64,000 nt of DNA from Sporolactobacillus shoreicorticis (GTDB lineage Bacteria > Bacillota > Bacilli > Bacillales > Sporolactobacillaceae): positions 124,001 to 188,000 of the forward strand of contig NZ_JAMXWM010000006.1 in assembly GCF_024125445.1 (NCBI RefSeq), given 5' to 3'. Below, piece after piece: positions 35,298 to 43,829 of this stretch. Position numbers and translations under genes: made by a program. The first letter of the stretch is position 1. The number at the start of each line of letters is the position of its first letter. The notes under the pieces are model-generated. The model made no database searches and was not told the DNA's origin. It saw only the letters and a program-made list of their open reading frames with translations.

Positions 35298-35325
35298 TTG
35301 ATAATGAATATCGTTATCATATAAA
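35298..35325 (+). promoter_or_regulatory. Fur-controlled promoter of the ferredoxin-NADP reductase gene
   Basis: TTGATA (35298-35303) and TATAAA (35320-35325) are 16 bases apart. The spacer holds GATAATGAATATCGTTATC (35300-35318), a near-palindromic Fur box. Fur bound there would cover the -35 and spacer. The transcript would have a leader of about 140 bases. Confidence 0.78.
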
Positions 35326-35472
35326 ATAACGATAGAGTAATGATTAGAAACGCATCTTAATAGTATTGTTTACCGGTTTTCTATTTATTCCTGGCAACAT
35401 AAGCAGAGTATGCTGTTCTGATATGGAGAGCAAGCTGCGGCGTCTGGCATCACTAAATAAAGGAGTTTATCA

Positions 35473-36483
35473 ATGATCGATTTATATGACGTAACCATAA
35501 TCGGCGGGGGACCGGCCGGTCTCTATACGGCCTTCTACAGCGGTATGCGGGCACTCAAGACAAAACTTATTGAAGCGAGAAATGATTTGGGTGGCGTGGT
35601 CACACATTTTTATCCTGAAAAAACAATTTATGATCTCGGGGGTATTCCCGGAATTAAAGGGGAAGCATTAATCGACCAGCTTCAAACGCAAGCGGAAACG
35701 TTCCAGCCGAAAATCATTAAAAATCAGGCCATTGCAGACATGGAGCGGCGGGCAGATGGCACGTTTAAGTTAATCAGTACAAACGGCGATCTGCATTATA
35801 CGCGCAGAATCATTTTGGCAGTTGGAAGCGGCACGTTTGAAGTGAACAGGCTTCAATTAGAGGAAGCTCGCGAATATGAAGGAACCAGTCTGTTTTATGC
35901 GGTGCGCCGTATACAGCAATTTTCTGGAAAAAATGTCGTTATCTCCGGAGGAGGCAACGGGGCACTTGACTGGGCAGCGGAACTCGCACCACTATGCAAA
36001 CGTGTAACCGTTGTGTATCGTGGTGAAAGGTTCACACATGCGCTTGAGCATAATCTTGAGCGAATGAATCAATACGGGGTTCAAGTGAACTATGCAAGCG
36101 AAGTAACGGGACTCTCCGGTGAGAACGGTCAATTACGGAATGTAACGGTTCGTGATGCGGGAGATCACCTGCAACAGATCAAGGCGGATGCACTGATTGT
36201 AAACCACGGTTTTCAATGCGGTCTCGGTGCGCTTGAACAGTGGGGCATGGCACTTGAAACGGAAACTAATGGAATTCTGGTTGATCAGCGAATGGAGACC
36301 TCGATTAAAGGCATCTTTGCGATCGGCAATGCTGCCTCTTATCCGCAGAAGCTATACTTAATCGCCGCAGGATTTGTGGAAGGGCCAATAGCAGTCAACA
36401 GTGTGAAGCATGACCTGGACCCTGATGCGCCTTCTCAGGCGATGGTCAGCACTCACCACCATTTTTTCACTGAAATGATCTAA
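35473..36483 (+). CDS. ferredoxin--NADP reductase, thioredoxin reductase-like (YcgT-like)
   Basis: A 336-residue two-dinucleotide-binding flavoprotein. The FAD motif is IIGGGPAGLYTAFYSG at residues 9-24, the NADPH motif is VVISGGGNGALDWA near 155-168, and the second FAD contact is GIFAIGNAA near 279-287. The CxxC redox pair of thioredoxin reductase is absent, which marks the FNR type. B. subtilis has YumC and the Fur-regulated YcgT of this type. The Fur box in the promoter favours YcgT, which supplies reduced ferredoxin or flavodoxin, possibly for iron release from siderophores or haem. Confidence 0.88.
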   Translation: MIDLYDVTIIGGGPAGLYTAFYSGMRALKTKLIEARNDLGGVVTHFYPEKTIYDLGGIPGIKGEALIDQLQTQAETFQPKIIKNQAIADMERRADGTFKLISTNGDLHYTRRIILAVGSGTFEVNRLQLEEAREYEGTSLFYAVRRIQQFSGKNVVISGGGNGALDWAAELAPLCKRVTVVYRGERFTHALEHNLERMNQYGVQVNYASEVTGLSGENGQLRNVTVRDAGDHLQQIKADALIVNHGFQCGLGALEQWGMALETETNGILVDQRMETSIKGIFAIGNAASYPQKLYLIAAGFVEGPIAVNSVKHDLDPDAPSQAMVSTHHHFFTEMI

Positions 36484-36501
36484 ATGAATCATATTGACCA
36501 A

Positions 36502-36527
36502 TCATCGGGAGACCGGTGATTTTTTTC
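36502..36527 (+). terminator. terminator of the reductase gene
   Basis: TCATCGG at 36502-36508 pairs with CCGGTGA at 36513-36519 and is followed by seven T residues. Confidence 0.82.
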
Positions 36528-36529
36528 TT

Positions 36530-37010
36530 AAATGAAGTAAGAAAGAATAAACATTCAGATCAAAGAGAGGAACTTCAACGGACGGTGTCCACTTCCTATC
36601 ACTGCACTCTGCATGCGGTACCTAAATACCTGTGGTTTATGACAATAAAGTTGTTTCCTGAAGAGGCGTTTGCCGCGATAAAAGATAGACGGTGAAGTAT
36701 GGAATTAACGACAATGCGAGTTAAAGCTAATGTCACAAAAGTGAACGTTAATACCTAGAAACAACGGTGCAAAAGTAAAAGCGAACCTCCAAAATGTCAA
36801 AGCGATTTCTTATAAGTTAAAACAAAAATTTGAAAGGTTTCCAAATGTGGGGGCTTTTCCCTTTTCTCGTAAACCTTTTACTAGAATTTATTAACTGTAT
36901 CATTTGCGTTGCCACTGTTCTGCTCAGAACTTACCAATGGATAATTTTTTCAATGTATTAAACTGCTGTTTGTTGAAAAATAGAACGAATAGAAATTATT
37001 TTTCATGAAA
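36530..37010. other. 480-base AT-rich gap
   Basis: No supported gene. Around 36720-36790 the phrases TGTCACAAAAGTGAACG and GGTGCAAAAGTAAAAGCG resemble the type of sequence found at IS21-like element ends, but no transposase frame is present. It may be a scar. Confidence 0.35.
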
Positions 37011-37016
37011 ATTAAT

Positions 37017-37045
37017 TTGACACGAAAGCGTTTTTATTTTACACT
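37017..37045 (+). promoter_or_regulatory. PTS gene promoter with cre site in the spacer
   Basis: TTGACA (37017-37022) and TACACT (37040-37045) are 17 bases apart. The spacer begins with CGAAAGCGTTTTTA (37023-37036), close to the CcpA cre consensus. A second cre-like word, TGGAAACGGTTAAT, is at 37190-37203 just before the coding region. Catabolite repression by CcpA is the likely control. Confidence 0.75.
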
Positions 37046-37216
37046 GAATTCGCTCAATTGTTTACACCGAATAACATTTTGTGCACAATAAATTCTTAAT
37101 TCATGAACTTCTATTTAAGCAAAAATGATATAAGCAAGTACTTTAAAAAAATTCACAATACGAGCGTATTTTTTATCGTCATTCATTAATGGAAACGGTT
37201 AATGGGAGGTTCCTAA

Positions 37217-39193
37217 ATGGGAAAAAAGGATTACGGTCAATTAGCAAACGATATTGTCGCGAATGTCGGAGGCAGGGAGAATGTCAAGTCCTTGATCCAT
37301 TGTGCGACACGGCTGCGTTTCAGGCTTAATGATCAGAACAAGGCTAATAAGGAAAACCTTGAAGCTTTGCCGAATGTACTGACCGCAGTCAGTGCCGGCG
37401 GTCAGTATCAGGTCGTTATCGGCGATGAAGTGGTGCCGGTTTATGAAGCGATCATGGATCAATACGGCTTTAGTGCGGTAGACAGTAAATCGTCCGCAGC
37501 TTCGTCCGAGGATGAAGAGGAGGCGAAATCGGAAAATTGGTTTGAACGCTTTGTTGCTGTCATTTCGGGTATTTTTACACCGTTTATTTCGGTGCTTGCG
37601 GGTGTGGGTGTATTGAAAGGCGTGGCGATACTCATTGCGACCTTTCATTGGCTCCCGGCGAATTCACCAATTTTTCTTATCATCAATACCTTAGCTAGTG
37701 GCGTGTTCACCTTGCTGCCGATTTTTATTGCCATTACGGCTGCGGATAAATTCAATACAAACCGATATATTGCCGTCGCGCTTGCTGCTGCGATGATTTA
37801 TCCGCTCACTGACAGTCAAATTCCGAAGGTTGCTCATCTGTGGGGCTACGCCGTTGACTTTAAGACTTATGGAGGCGCGGTCATTCCGACCATTCTCGCG
37901 ATTTGGCTGGAGAGTCATATTGAGCGCTGGTTTAAAAAGTATTTGCCTGCGGTAATGCAGCTTGTTTTCGTTCCTTTTCTGACGTTGATTGTTGCCGGAT
38001 TGCTGACGTTTCTTGTCATCGGTCCGCTTGGCACGGCTCTGGGTACGGGACTTGCGTATGGTTATAAATTTTTATATGAACTAAGCCCGCTTATTGCCGG
38101 GGGTATTCTCGGCGCGACCTTCCAGATCTTTGTTATTTTCGGTTTGCATTGGGGCATTTTGCCTATATCAATGATCAATATTCAAACGTATGGTTATGAT
38201 ACGCTGCTGGCGGTCATGATGGTCGCTGTTGCCGGTCAATTCGGCGCAGTTGCTGCTTCGATCTTTAAAGCGAAAAAATTGAAGAACAAAGAAATTGCTA
38301 TCTCGGCTGCGATCAGCGGATTCTTCGGAATCACCGAGCCGGCCATCTACGGCATTAACCTAAAGTATAAAAAAGGTTTTATTTTCGGACTTGTCGGCGG
38401 CGCGCTCGGTGGCGCCGTAGTCAGTGCGGCGGGTGTGAAATGCTTCAGCTATACGCCGATCATGAACGTCTTTGAAATGCCACTGTTCATTGGGAAAAAT
38501 TCTAGTATTGTATGGGCATTTATTGGTTTCCTTGTCGCTTTACTCAGTTCGTTCCTTCTTGTACTCATTTTGGGATTTAACGAAAGCAATACAGAAAAAT
38601 TGTTTGCAAAGGTGACTTCCGGGAAGAAAAGTCTGACCGAAAAGAAAACGGCGAAGCTTGGTTTGGCGGATCAGGAAGAGGCAGCGGTTGCGATTGATTC
38701 GGCTGAACCTGAGGTAGACACATCTGATCTAACCTTAGTGGATACGATCAACAGTCCGATCGAAGGCGATGCGGTGCCGCTTGCAAAGGTTGATGATCCG
38801 GTGTTCAGTTCCGGAGTGATGGGTTCAGGGGCCGGTGTGATTCCGAAAAAAGGAGTCTGCACATCCCCGGTCGACGGCGAAGTGACCGTGGCTTTTCCAA
38901 CCGGACATGCTTATGGCATAAAGGCTAAGTCAGGTGCGGAACTTCTGATTCATATAGGGATTAATACGGTTGAACTTAAGGGAGAACATTTTACTCCGAA
39001 GGTTGAAGCCGGTGCGAAAGTGAAGAAAGGCGATGTTCTGGCAACCTTTGAACCGGATAAGATTAAAGAAGCCGGTTGTGATACAACGACAATGGTTCTT
39101 GTTACTAATACAAATGAGTACGAAGCGGTTGTTCCCGAAACAACAACGCCCGCCTCACCTGAAGCAGCATTGATTCGGATCTATAATAAATAA
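37217..39193 (+). CDS. PTS beta-glucoside-type transporter, EIIBCA (BglP-like)
   Basis: A 658-residue fused phosphotransferase permease. EIIB is at residues 1-85 with the phosphocysteine in IHCATRLRF, EIIC spans about 100-460 with ten hydrophobic segments, and EIIA is at about 520-655 with TSPVDGEV and the phospho-histidine in ELLIHIGINTVEL. This order is that of BglP/SacX-like beta-glucoside permeases. No phospho-glucosidase or LicT-type antiterminator is beside it, so the sugar is not known. GGGAGG precedes ATG 37217. The promoter carries cre sites. Confidence 0.9.
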   Translation: MGKKDYGQLANDIVANVGGRENVKSLIHCATRLRFRLNDQNKANKENLEALPNVLTAVSAGGQYQVVIGDEVVPVYEAIMDQYGFSAVDSKSSAASSEDEEEAKSENWFERFVAVISGIFTPFISVLAGVGVLKGVAILIATFHWLPANSPIFLIINTLASGVFTLLPIFIAITAADKFNTNRYIAVALAAAMIYPLTDSQIPKVAHLWGYAVDFKTYGGAVIPTILAIWLESHIERWFKKYLPAVMQLVFVPFLTLIVAGLLTFLVIGPLGTALGTGLAYGYKFLYELSPLIAGGILGATFQIFVIFGLHWGILPISMINIQTYGYDTLLAVMMVAVAGQFGAVAASIFKAKKLKNKEIAISAAISGFFGITEPAIYGINLKYKKGFIFGLVGGALGGAVVSAAGVKCFSYTPIMNVFEMPLFIGKNSSIVWAFIGFLVALLSSFLLVLILGFNESNTEKLFAKVTSGKKSLTEKKTAKLGLADQEEAAVAIDSAEPEVDTSDLTLVDTINSPIEGDAVPLAKVDDPVFSSGVMGSGAGVIPKKGVCTSPVDGEVTVAFPTGHAYGIKAKSGAELLIHIGINTVELKGEHFTPKVEAGAKVKKGDVLATFEPDKIKEAGCDTTTMVLVTNTNEYEAVVPETTTPASPEAALIRIYNK

Positions 39194-39201
39194 TAAAAAC
39201 A

Positions 39202-39239
39202 AACAAAGCCCGTGAACCGATTCGTTCACGGGCTTTGTT
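39202..39239. terminator. bidirectional terminator
   Basis: AACAAAGCCCGTGAAC at 39202-39217 pairs perfectly with its complement at 39224-39239. It serves the PTS gene and the convergent BASS gene. Confidence 0.92.
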
Positions 39240-39250
39240 GCTGCTTGCGG

Positions 39251-40222
39251 TCAAGCCGGATCAGGCGTTTGTTCGGACTTTAGCGTCTCTTCTTTAGCCG
39301 TTTTTCCAGCCCAGTAAGAGGCGAGTATGGGTCCGGAGATGTTTTGCCAGACACTGAACAGAGTGCCAGGCACAGCTGCCGCCGGAGAAAAAAAGAGCAG
39401 AGCAAGTGAAAGACCGAGTGCGGAGTTCTGAGTAGAGACCTCAAAAGTGATCGCCCGGTTTTTTATAGGACTGACAGCGAACAGTTTGCCGGCAAGAAAG
39501 CCGAGCGCAGTGCCGAGCACATTAATCAGTACAACAACCGGGATCAGGATGAGCATTTCCGCCGCAAACAGGCGCGCGCTGTTTGCGGCTACGACACCGC
39601 CAATGATCAGCAGGATGGCTGATGTTGAGACAAGCGGGAGAGCGGCAGTTGCCTTGGCGATTCGTTTTCCCAGAAGTGCATTTGCGGCGAGACCGAGCCC
39701 AATCGGCAGCACGACAACTTCAAGTACATTGATAAAAAGTGAGAGAACGGGAATGCTCACCCAATGTCCGGCAAATATGAGCAGGAGAACAGGGAGCATT
39801 ATTGGGGCGATAAATGTGGTCATCGTGCCGATAGAAACACCAAGCGCAACATCTCCCTTGGATAGGTAGCACATAACATTCGCAGCTGTTCCACTTGGAC
39901 AGCAGCCGACGAGAATCACTCCGGCTGCGACTGCATCCGGAAGCTGAAAGAGCGCGCAAACGGCAAATGAGCAAACGGGCATGATCAGGTAGTGAGCGAC
40001 GACACCGAGAGTTACTTCTTTCGGTGCTTTGAAAACACCTGCGAAGTCGGATCGTTTAAGGGTCATGCCCATCCCAAACATAACAACACCAAGTAAGTAA
40101 GGGACATAAGGAATGACCCATGCAGCGAGATTTGGCTGGAAATAGGCAATGGCGGCAGCGGCGAGAACAAACCATACAAATTGTGCGCTTACAAAGGCGC
40201 CCATTCTTGAGATTGTCTTCAA
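39251..40222 (-). CDS. bile acid:sodium symporter (BASS) family transporter 1
   Basis: A 323-residue protein with about ten helices. The BASS motifs are LGVVMFGMGMTLKRSDF near residues 43-59, GVILVGCCPSGTAANVMCYLSKGD near 99-122, and ITFEVSTQNSALGLSLALLFF near 255-275. The family (YocS, PanS, plant BASS) moves organic anions with sodium: bile acids, pyruvate, ketopantoate and other keto acids. The TTG start at 40222 is supported by the paralogue, because both genes have the leader AACAGAARGGATG followed by 8 bases and the start. It is a tandem duplicate of the next gene. Confidence 0.85.
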   Translation of the reverse strand: MKTISRMGAFVSAQFVWFVLAAAAIAYFQPNLAAWVIPYVPYLLGVVMFGMGMTLKRSDFAGVFKAPKEVTLGVVAHYLIMPVCSFAVCALFQLPDAVAAGVILVGCCPSGTAANVMCYLSKGDVALGVSIGTMTTFIAPIMLPVLLLIFAGHWVSIPVLSLFINVLEVVVLPIGLGLAANALLGKRIAKATAALPLVSTSAILLIIGGVVAANSARLFAAEMLILIPVVVLINVLGTALGFLAGKLFAVSPIKNRAITFEVSTQNSALGLSLALLFFSPAAAVPGTLFSVWQNISGPILASYWAGKTAKEETLKSEQTPDPA

Positions 40223-40330
40223 GGAACATACATCCCTTCTGTTTTCGTTTGTTTTTTGTCACTTAGCAGAGAACTTACCAGGAATTGCTTGTATCCCTTA
40301 ATTTCGTTTCGGGTATTCCCGTCAATACTT

Positions 40331-40361
40331 AAAAAGTCCCCATGTGAACGGGGACTTTTTT
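40331..40361 (-). terminator. hairpin terminator inside the BASS-1 leader
   Basis: On the minus strand AAAAAGTCCCC and GGGGACTTTTT form an 11-bp stem with a T-run. It lies between a strong promoter (40441-40469) and the coding start at 40222, and also 180 bases after the end of the second BASS gene. It can end the upstream transcript and act as an attenuator for BASS-1. Confidence 0.8.
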
Positions 40362-40440
40362 CGAATCCCTCATTGCGGTGATTATCTGTCTGATATAGAA
40401 GGATCCGGTAAACCATTGAAAGAACAAATTTGGTCTTGAA

Positions 40441-40469
40441 AATATAGCATTTGCAATAAATAAAGTCAA
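40441..40469 (-). promoter_or_regulatory. promoter of BASS-1
   Basis: On the minus strand TTGACT (40464-40469) and TATATT (40441-40446) are exactly 17 bases apart, giving a near-consensus sigma-A promoter about 220 bases upstream of the TTG start. Confidence 0.75.
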
Positions 40470-40542
40470 CGTAATTTAGCATATTCCGAAGCAGGCTGCG
40501 TTTATTCTTGTTAAGGCCGATTAAAGCATTTCAATAAAATGA

Positions 40543-41523
40543 TTACTGCGTTGTGACCGCATCAGCTTCAGAGACAGCGTTTTTCTCAGCCTTCTGTTTT
40601 CCGGCCCAATAGGAAGCGAGCAGAGAGCCGGACATGTTGTGCCAGATACTGAACAGTGTTGCAGGTATGGCGGCGGCGGGCGAGAAGAACGCCATGGCCA
40701 GCGCGACACCGAGTGCCGAATTCTGCATGCCGACTTCGAACGTGATCGCCCGGCTTTTCGGATGACTCATTCCAAGCAGGCGGCTGAAGAAGAAGCCTAG
40801 TGCGTAGCCGAGCAGATTATGAAGGATGACAACAGGTATAATAATCAATGTGCTGGCGGTCAGCAAGTCGCCGTTTTTATTTGACGCGGCAACCACGCCG
40901 CCGGCGATCAGGATAATAGCGACCGTTGATACGAGCGGTAATGCTTCTGTTACCTTGTGCACCTTCTTGCCGAAGAAAGTATTTACAAGTACACCGAGAA
41001 CAATCGGCACGATGACGATTTCCACAACGCTTACGAATAGCGAAGCGGTCGGGATCTTAACCCAGTGTCCCGCAAGCAGCCACAGCATGAAAGGGAGCAT
41101 GACGGGCGCGATTAATGTGGATACGGCGCCAATCGAAACACCAAGCGCGACGTCCCCCTTCGCAAGAAAGCACATAACGTTTGACGCGGTTCCGCTCGGG
41201 CAGCAGCCGACAAGGATCACACCGACAGCGATTGCGGGCGGCAGACGGAATGCAAAACAAAGCGCGAAGGCAATGAGCGGCATGATTAAGTAGTGCGCGC
41301 AGACGCCGATGATGACATCCTTTGGACGCTTGAATACGGCGGCAAAGTCGGATTTTTTCAGAGTCATGCCCATTCCGAACATGATGATGCCGAGCAGATA
41401 GTTGACGTACGGGAGTACCCATGTGATGACACTTGGCTGAAAATAACTGATCGCGGCGGCGGCCAGTACGAATAGTGAAAAATATTTACCTAAAAATTGT
41501 CCTGTAGCGACAATAGCCTTCAT
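40543..41523 (-). CDS. bile acid:sodium symporter (BASS) family transporter 2
   Basis: A 326-residue BASS transporter, clearly paralogous to the gene at 39251 over its whole length (shared FQPS/FQPN start, LGIIMFGMGMTLKKSDFAAVFKRPKD, VGVILVGCCPSGTASNVMC, ITFEVGMQNSALGVALAMAFF). AAAGGATG is 8 bases before ATG 41523. It starts 119 bases after the ilvD stop on the same strand with no clear terminator between, so it may be co-transcribed with ilvD. That suggests a branched-chain 2-keto acid or ketopantoate as substrate, which is inference from context. Confidence 0.85.
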   Translation of the reverse strand: MKAIVATGQFLGKYFSLFVLAAAAISYFQPSVITWVLPYVNYLLGIIMFGMGMTLKKSDFAAVFKRPKDVIIGVCAHYLIMPLIAFALCFAFRLPPAIAVGVILVGCCPSGTASNVMCFLAKGDVALGVSIGAVSTLIAPVMLPFMLWLLAGHWVKIPTASLFVSVVEIVIVPIVLGVLVNTFFGKKVHKVTEALPLVSTVAIILIAGGVVAASNKNGDLLTASTLIIIPVVILHNLLGYALGFFFSRLLGMSHPKSRAITFEVGMQNSALGVALAMAFFSPAAAIPATLFSIWHNMSGSLLASYWAGKQKAEKNAVSEADAVTTQ

Positions 41524-41642
41524 TATTTAAACATCCTTTCTGTTTTCGATTATCCTTTTTCTTATCTCTTTTTATGTCAGCAGACAATCAAAGTACTGCT
41601 CATGATTCTGTGTCACTATCTATTTAAACCCCCAAATTGTTG

Positions 41643-43379
41643 TTATTGGCGCACCGGATCTTTGTCTTCTGTACCGGTTTGTTCGCCGGCGGACGTCCAC
41701 GCTTCGGGCAAACGCATGACGCCGCCGGTATGCGCTGAGGTAACCAGTGCGGCATAACGGGAAAGGTAACCGGAACGAACCTTTGGAACGAATGGCTTTA
41801 GTTCTTTACGGCGCTCAGCCAGTTCTTCGTCGGTCACGGCAAGATGTACTGTGCGTTTGACCAGATCAATTGTGATCGTATCGCCATCTTTAACGAGGGC
41901 GATCGGACCGCCGGAAGCAGCTTCCGGAGATACATGTCCGACGGAAATACCGCGCGTCGCACCGGAAAAACGTCCGTCGGTAAGCAGAGCGACATCCTTT
42001 CCAAGCCCGCGACCGACAATCGAGGATGTCGGCGCCAGCATTTCCGGCATGCCCGGGCCGCCTTTTGGACCTTCATAGCGAATGACGACAACATGACCTT
42101 TGCGCACGGTGTGATTGTCAATTGCTTCGACCGCCTCATCATGCGAGTTAAAGCAAATTGCTTTGCCTGTGAACGTTTTTACGGAAGGATCAACCCCTCC
42201 CGCTTTAATGGCAGAGCCTTTTGGCGCGATGTTGCCAAAGAGAATGGAGAGACCACCTGTTTTGCTGTAGGCATGATCCAGCGGATGAATCACATTCGGA
42301 TTTTTAATTTCTGCATTTGCAACATTTTCGTGAATCGTTTTGCCGGTAACGGTGATTCGTTCAGGATGTACGACATTGCCGATATCAACAAGTGTTTTGA
42401 TAATTGCCGACATACCGCCCGCGTCGTGGACATCTTTCATCGAATAAGAGGAACTTGGCGCGATTTTTGCCAGATAGGGCACTTTTTCAGCAACTTTATT
42501 GATGCGATTCAGGTCATAGTCGATACCGGCTTCTGAGGCGATGGCCAGCATGTGGAGAACGGTGTTGGTTGATCCGCCCATAGCCATATCAAGGGCAAAG
42601 GCGTCGTCAATGGCTTCCGGGGTGATGATGTCACGCGGACGAACATTGTTTTTTACAAGGTCCATTAATCGAACCGCGGATTCTCGGATCAGGTCGCGGC
42701 GCTCTTCCGAAGTCGCTAAAGTGGTTCCGTTTCCAGGCAGGGCGACACCAATCATTTCCATTAGGCAGTTCATCGAATTTGCGGTAAACATACCGGCGCA
42801 GGATCCGCAGGTCGGACAGGCCGTTTTTTCCAGATCAAGAAATTGTTCTTTGGTCATTTGGCCTTCTTTAAAGGCACCCACTCCTTCGAAAACGGAGGAC
42901 AGTGTCAATGCCTTGCCTGTAGCGGATAATCCAGCCTCCATTGGTCCGCCGGAACAGAATATTGCAGGGACATTCGTGCGGACAGCCGCCAGCAGCATCC
43001 CGGGCGTGATTTTGTCACAGTTCGGAATGTAAAACACACCGTCAAACCAGTGGGCATTGATCATCGTTTCCGCCGCGTCCGCAATTAACTCGCGGCTTGG
43101 GAGTGAGTAACGCATGCCGATATGCCCCATCGCGATGCCGTCATCGACGCCAATAGTATTAAATTCGAATGGGATTCCGCCTGCTTCTCGTATCGCTTTT
43201 TTTGCTACATCGGCGAGTTCGCGAAGATGGACATGTCCGGGAACAATATCCACATAGGAATTACATACCGCAATAAAAGGTTTGTGCATATCCTCTTCGT
43301 TTCTTACGACGCCTGTTGCCCGGAGCAGACTCCTTGCCGGAGCACGATCCACGCCTTTCTTGATCTCATCACTTCTCAA
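41643..43379 (-). CDS. ilvD: dihydroxy-acid dehydratase
   Basis: A 578-residue IlvD/Edd-family dehydratase that makes 2-keto acids for valine, isoleucine, leucine and pantothenate. The iron-sulfur cysteines are in [14 protein letters not shown] (near residue 39), [10 protein letters not shown] (near 120) and [20 protein letters not shown] (near 187-206); the C-terminus has [21 protein letters not shown]-terminal extension after residue 560 is a little longer than usual. The TTG start at 43379 follows AAAGGATG, the same ribosome-site phrase as the two BASS genes. Expression is controlled by the leader-peptide attenuator upstream. Confidence 0.94.
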   Translation of the reverse strand: MRSDEIKKGVDRAPARSLLRATGVVRNEEDMHKPFIAVCNSYVDIVPGHVHLRELADVAKKAIREAGGIPFEFNTIGVDDGIAMGHIGMRYSLPSRELIADAAETMINAHWFDGVFYIPNCDKITPGMLLAAVRTNVPAIFCSGGPMEAGLSATGKALTLSSVFEGVGAFKEGQMTKEQFLDLEKTACPTCGSCAGMFTANSMNCLMEMIGVALPGNGTTLATSEERRDLIRESAVRLMDLVKNNVRPRDIITPEAIDDAFALDMAMGGSTNTVLHMLAIASEAGIDYDLNRINKVAEKVPYLAKIAPSSSYSMKDVHDAGGMSAIIKTLVDIGNVVHPERITVTGKTIHENVANAEIKNPNVIHPLDHAYSKTGGLSILFGNIAPKGSAIKAGGVDPSVKTFTGKAICFNSHDEAVEAIDNHTVRKGHVVVIRYEGPKGGPGMPEMLAPTSSIVGRGLGKDVALLTDGRFSGATRGISVGHVSPEAASGGPIALVKDGDTITIDLVKRTVHLAVTDEELAERRKELKPFVPKVRSGYLSRYAALVTSAHTGGVMRLPEAWTSAGEQTGTEDKDPVRQ

Positions 43380-43417
43380 TCTCTCTCATCCTTTCTGTTT
43401 TTTAAAACTGTGGAACT

Positions 43418-43450
43418 AAAAAACTCCCATTCAAGATGAATGGGAGTTTT
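43418..43450 (-). terminator. ilvD attenuator terminator
   Basis: On the minus strand AAAACTCCCATTC and GAATGGGAGTTTT form a stem ending in a T-run (TTTTTT). It lies 39 bases before the ilvD start codon and competes with the antiterminator formed by TGGGAGT (43456-43462) and ACTCCCA (43441-43447). Confidence 0.88.
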
Positions 43451-43546
43451 GTCCGACTCCCACCTACGCCAAGGAGGACCCGGACAATCGATTGAATTTT
43501 CAACGATTGCCAAGGCCCTAGCTAATAATCAAGACTCGTAGGTGGG
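43437..43546 (-). promoter_or_regulatory. ilvD leader RNA attenuator fold
   Basis: On the minus strand CCCACCTACG (43537-43546) pairs with CGTAGGTGGG (43459-43468) to close a large stem. Inside lies a long hairpin of about 20 bp whose loop is near 43497. The 3' arm of the closing stem extends into TGGGAGT, which can instead pair with ACTCCCA of the terminator. The closing stem and the antiterminator are therefore mutually exclusive. Confidence 0.8.
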
Positions 43547-43559
43547 ATAGGAATGACAT
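43518..43559 (-). CDS. leader peptide of ilvD, MSFLSHLRVLIIS
   Basis: A 13-codon open frame with AAGAGG 9 bases before its ATG. Residues 7-12 are Leu-Arg-Val-Leu-Ile-Ile, so it is rich in the products of the pathway, like the ilv and leu leader peptides of enteric bacteria. Codons 5-8 form the 5' arm of the closing stem of the attenuator, and the stop TAG follows directly. A ribosome stalled at the Val-Leu-Ile-Ile codons would cover this arm, free the 3' arm and allow antitermination. Completed translation would restore the terminator. Confidence 0.78.
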   Translation of the reverse strand: MSFLSHLRVLIIS

Positions 43560-43602
43560 AATGATCAACCTCTTAAGATAATTAAGAAATTTTGTAAGAC
43601 AA

Positions 43603-43631
43603 AATATAACACTCGTAGAGAGATCCGTCAA
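43603..43631 (-). promoter_or_regulatory. ilvD promoter
   Basis: On the minus strand TTGACG (43626-43631) and TATATT (43603-43608) are 17 bases apart. The start point would be near 43596, giving a leader of about 215 bases that contains the leader peptide and the attenuator. Confidence 0.78.
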
Positions 43632-43829
43632 CATGATTTTTATTAAAATGGTCTTTAAATGTGCTGAGAACCCGGATATACAGCTGTAAAAGGTCGTTGG
43701 CGGGCGATAGGAAAGGCCTTTTTTGCTTGCGATTTGTGTCTCAGGGCGAATTTATGCACACATTGATTGTTTCAGAGACTAATTAATTTTATACTGTAGA
43801 GAATGGTAATGAAGGGAAGCAGAATGAAA

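Noticed and set aside
36700-36800. IS21-like terminal repeats
   Set aside because: Words such as GGTGCAAAAGT are suggestive, but there is no transposase, no second end and no target duplication.
37046-37216. RAT-type antiterminator site for a BglG/LicT protein
   Set aside because: I looked for a RAT-like sequence overlapping a terminator in the PTS leader. Only a weak AATAC-GAGC-GTATT hairpin is visible, not enough for a call.
41844-42536. Long antisense frame (230 codons) inside ilvD
   Set aside because: It overlaps the strongly conserved ilvD frame, has no family resemblance and no ribosome site; it is a shadow of codon bias.
43437-43560. ykkC-type (ppGpp or guanidine) riboswitch before ilvD
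   Set aside because: The words CTACGAG and GCTAGGG in the leader recall ykkC RNAs, and ilvD is a known ppGpp-switch target. But the rest of the consensus is missing, the fold would switch the gene off rather than on, and the same bases are explained by a BCAA leader peptide with its own ribosome site.
43380-43640. T-box leader for ilvD
   Set aside because: No T-box sequence of the TGGNACCGCG type and no stem I motifs are present.
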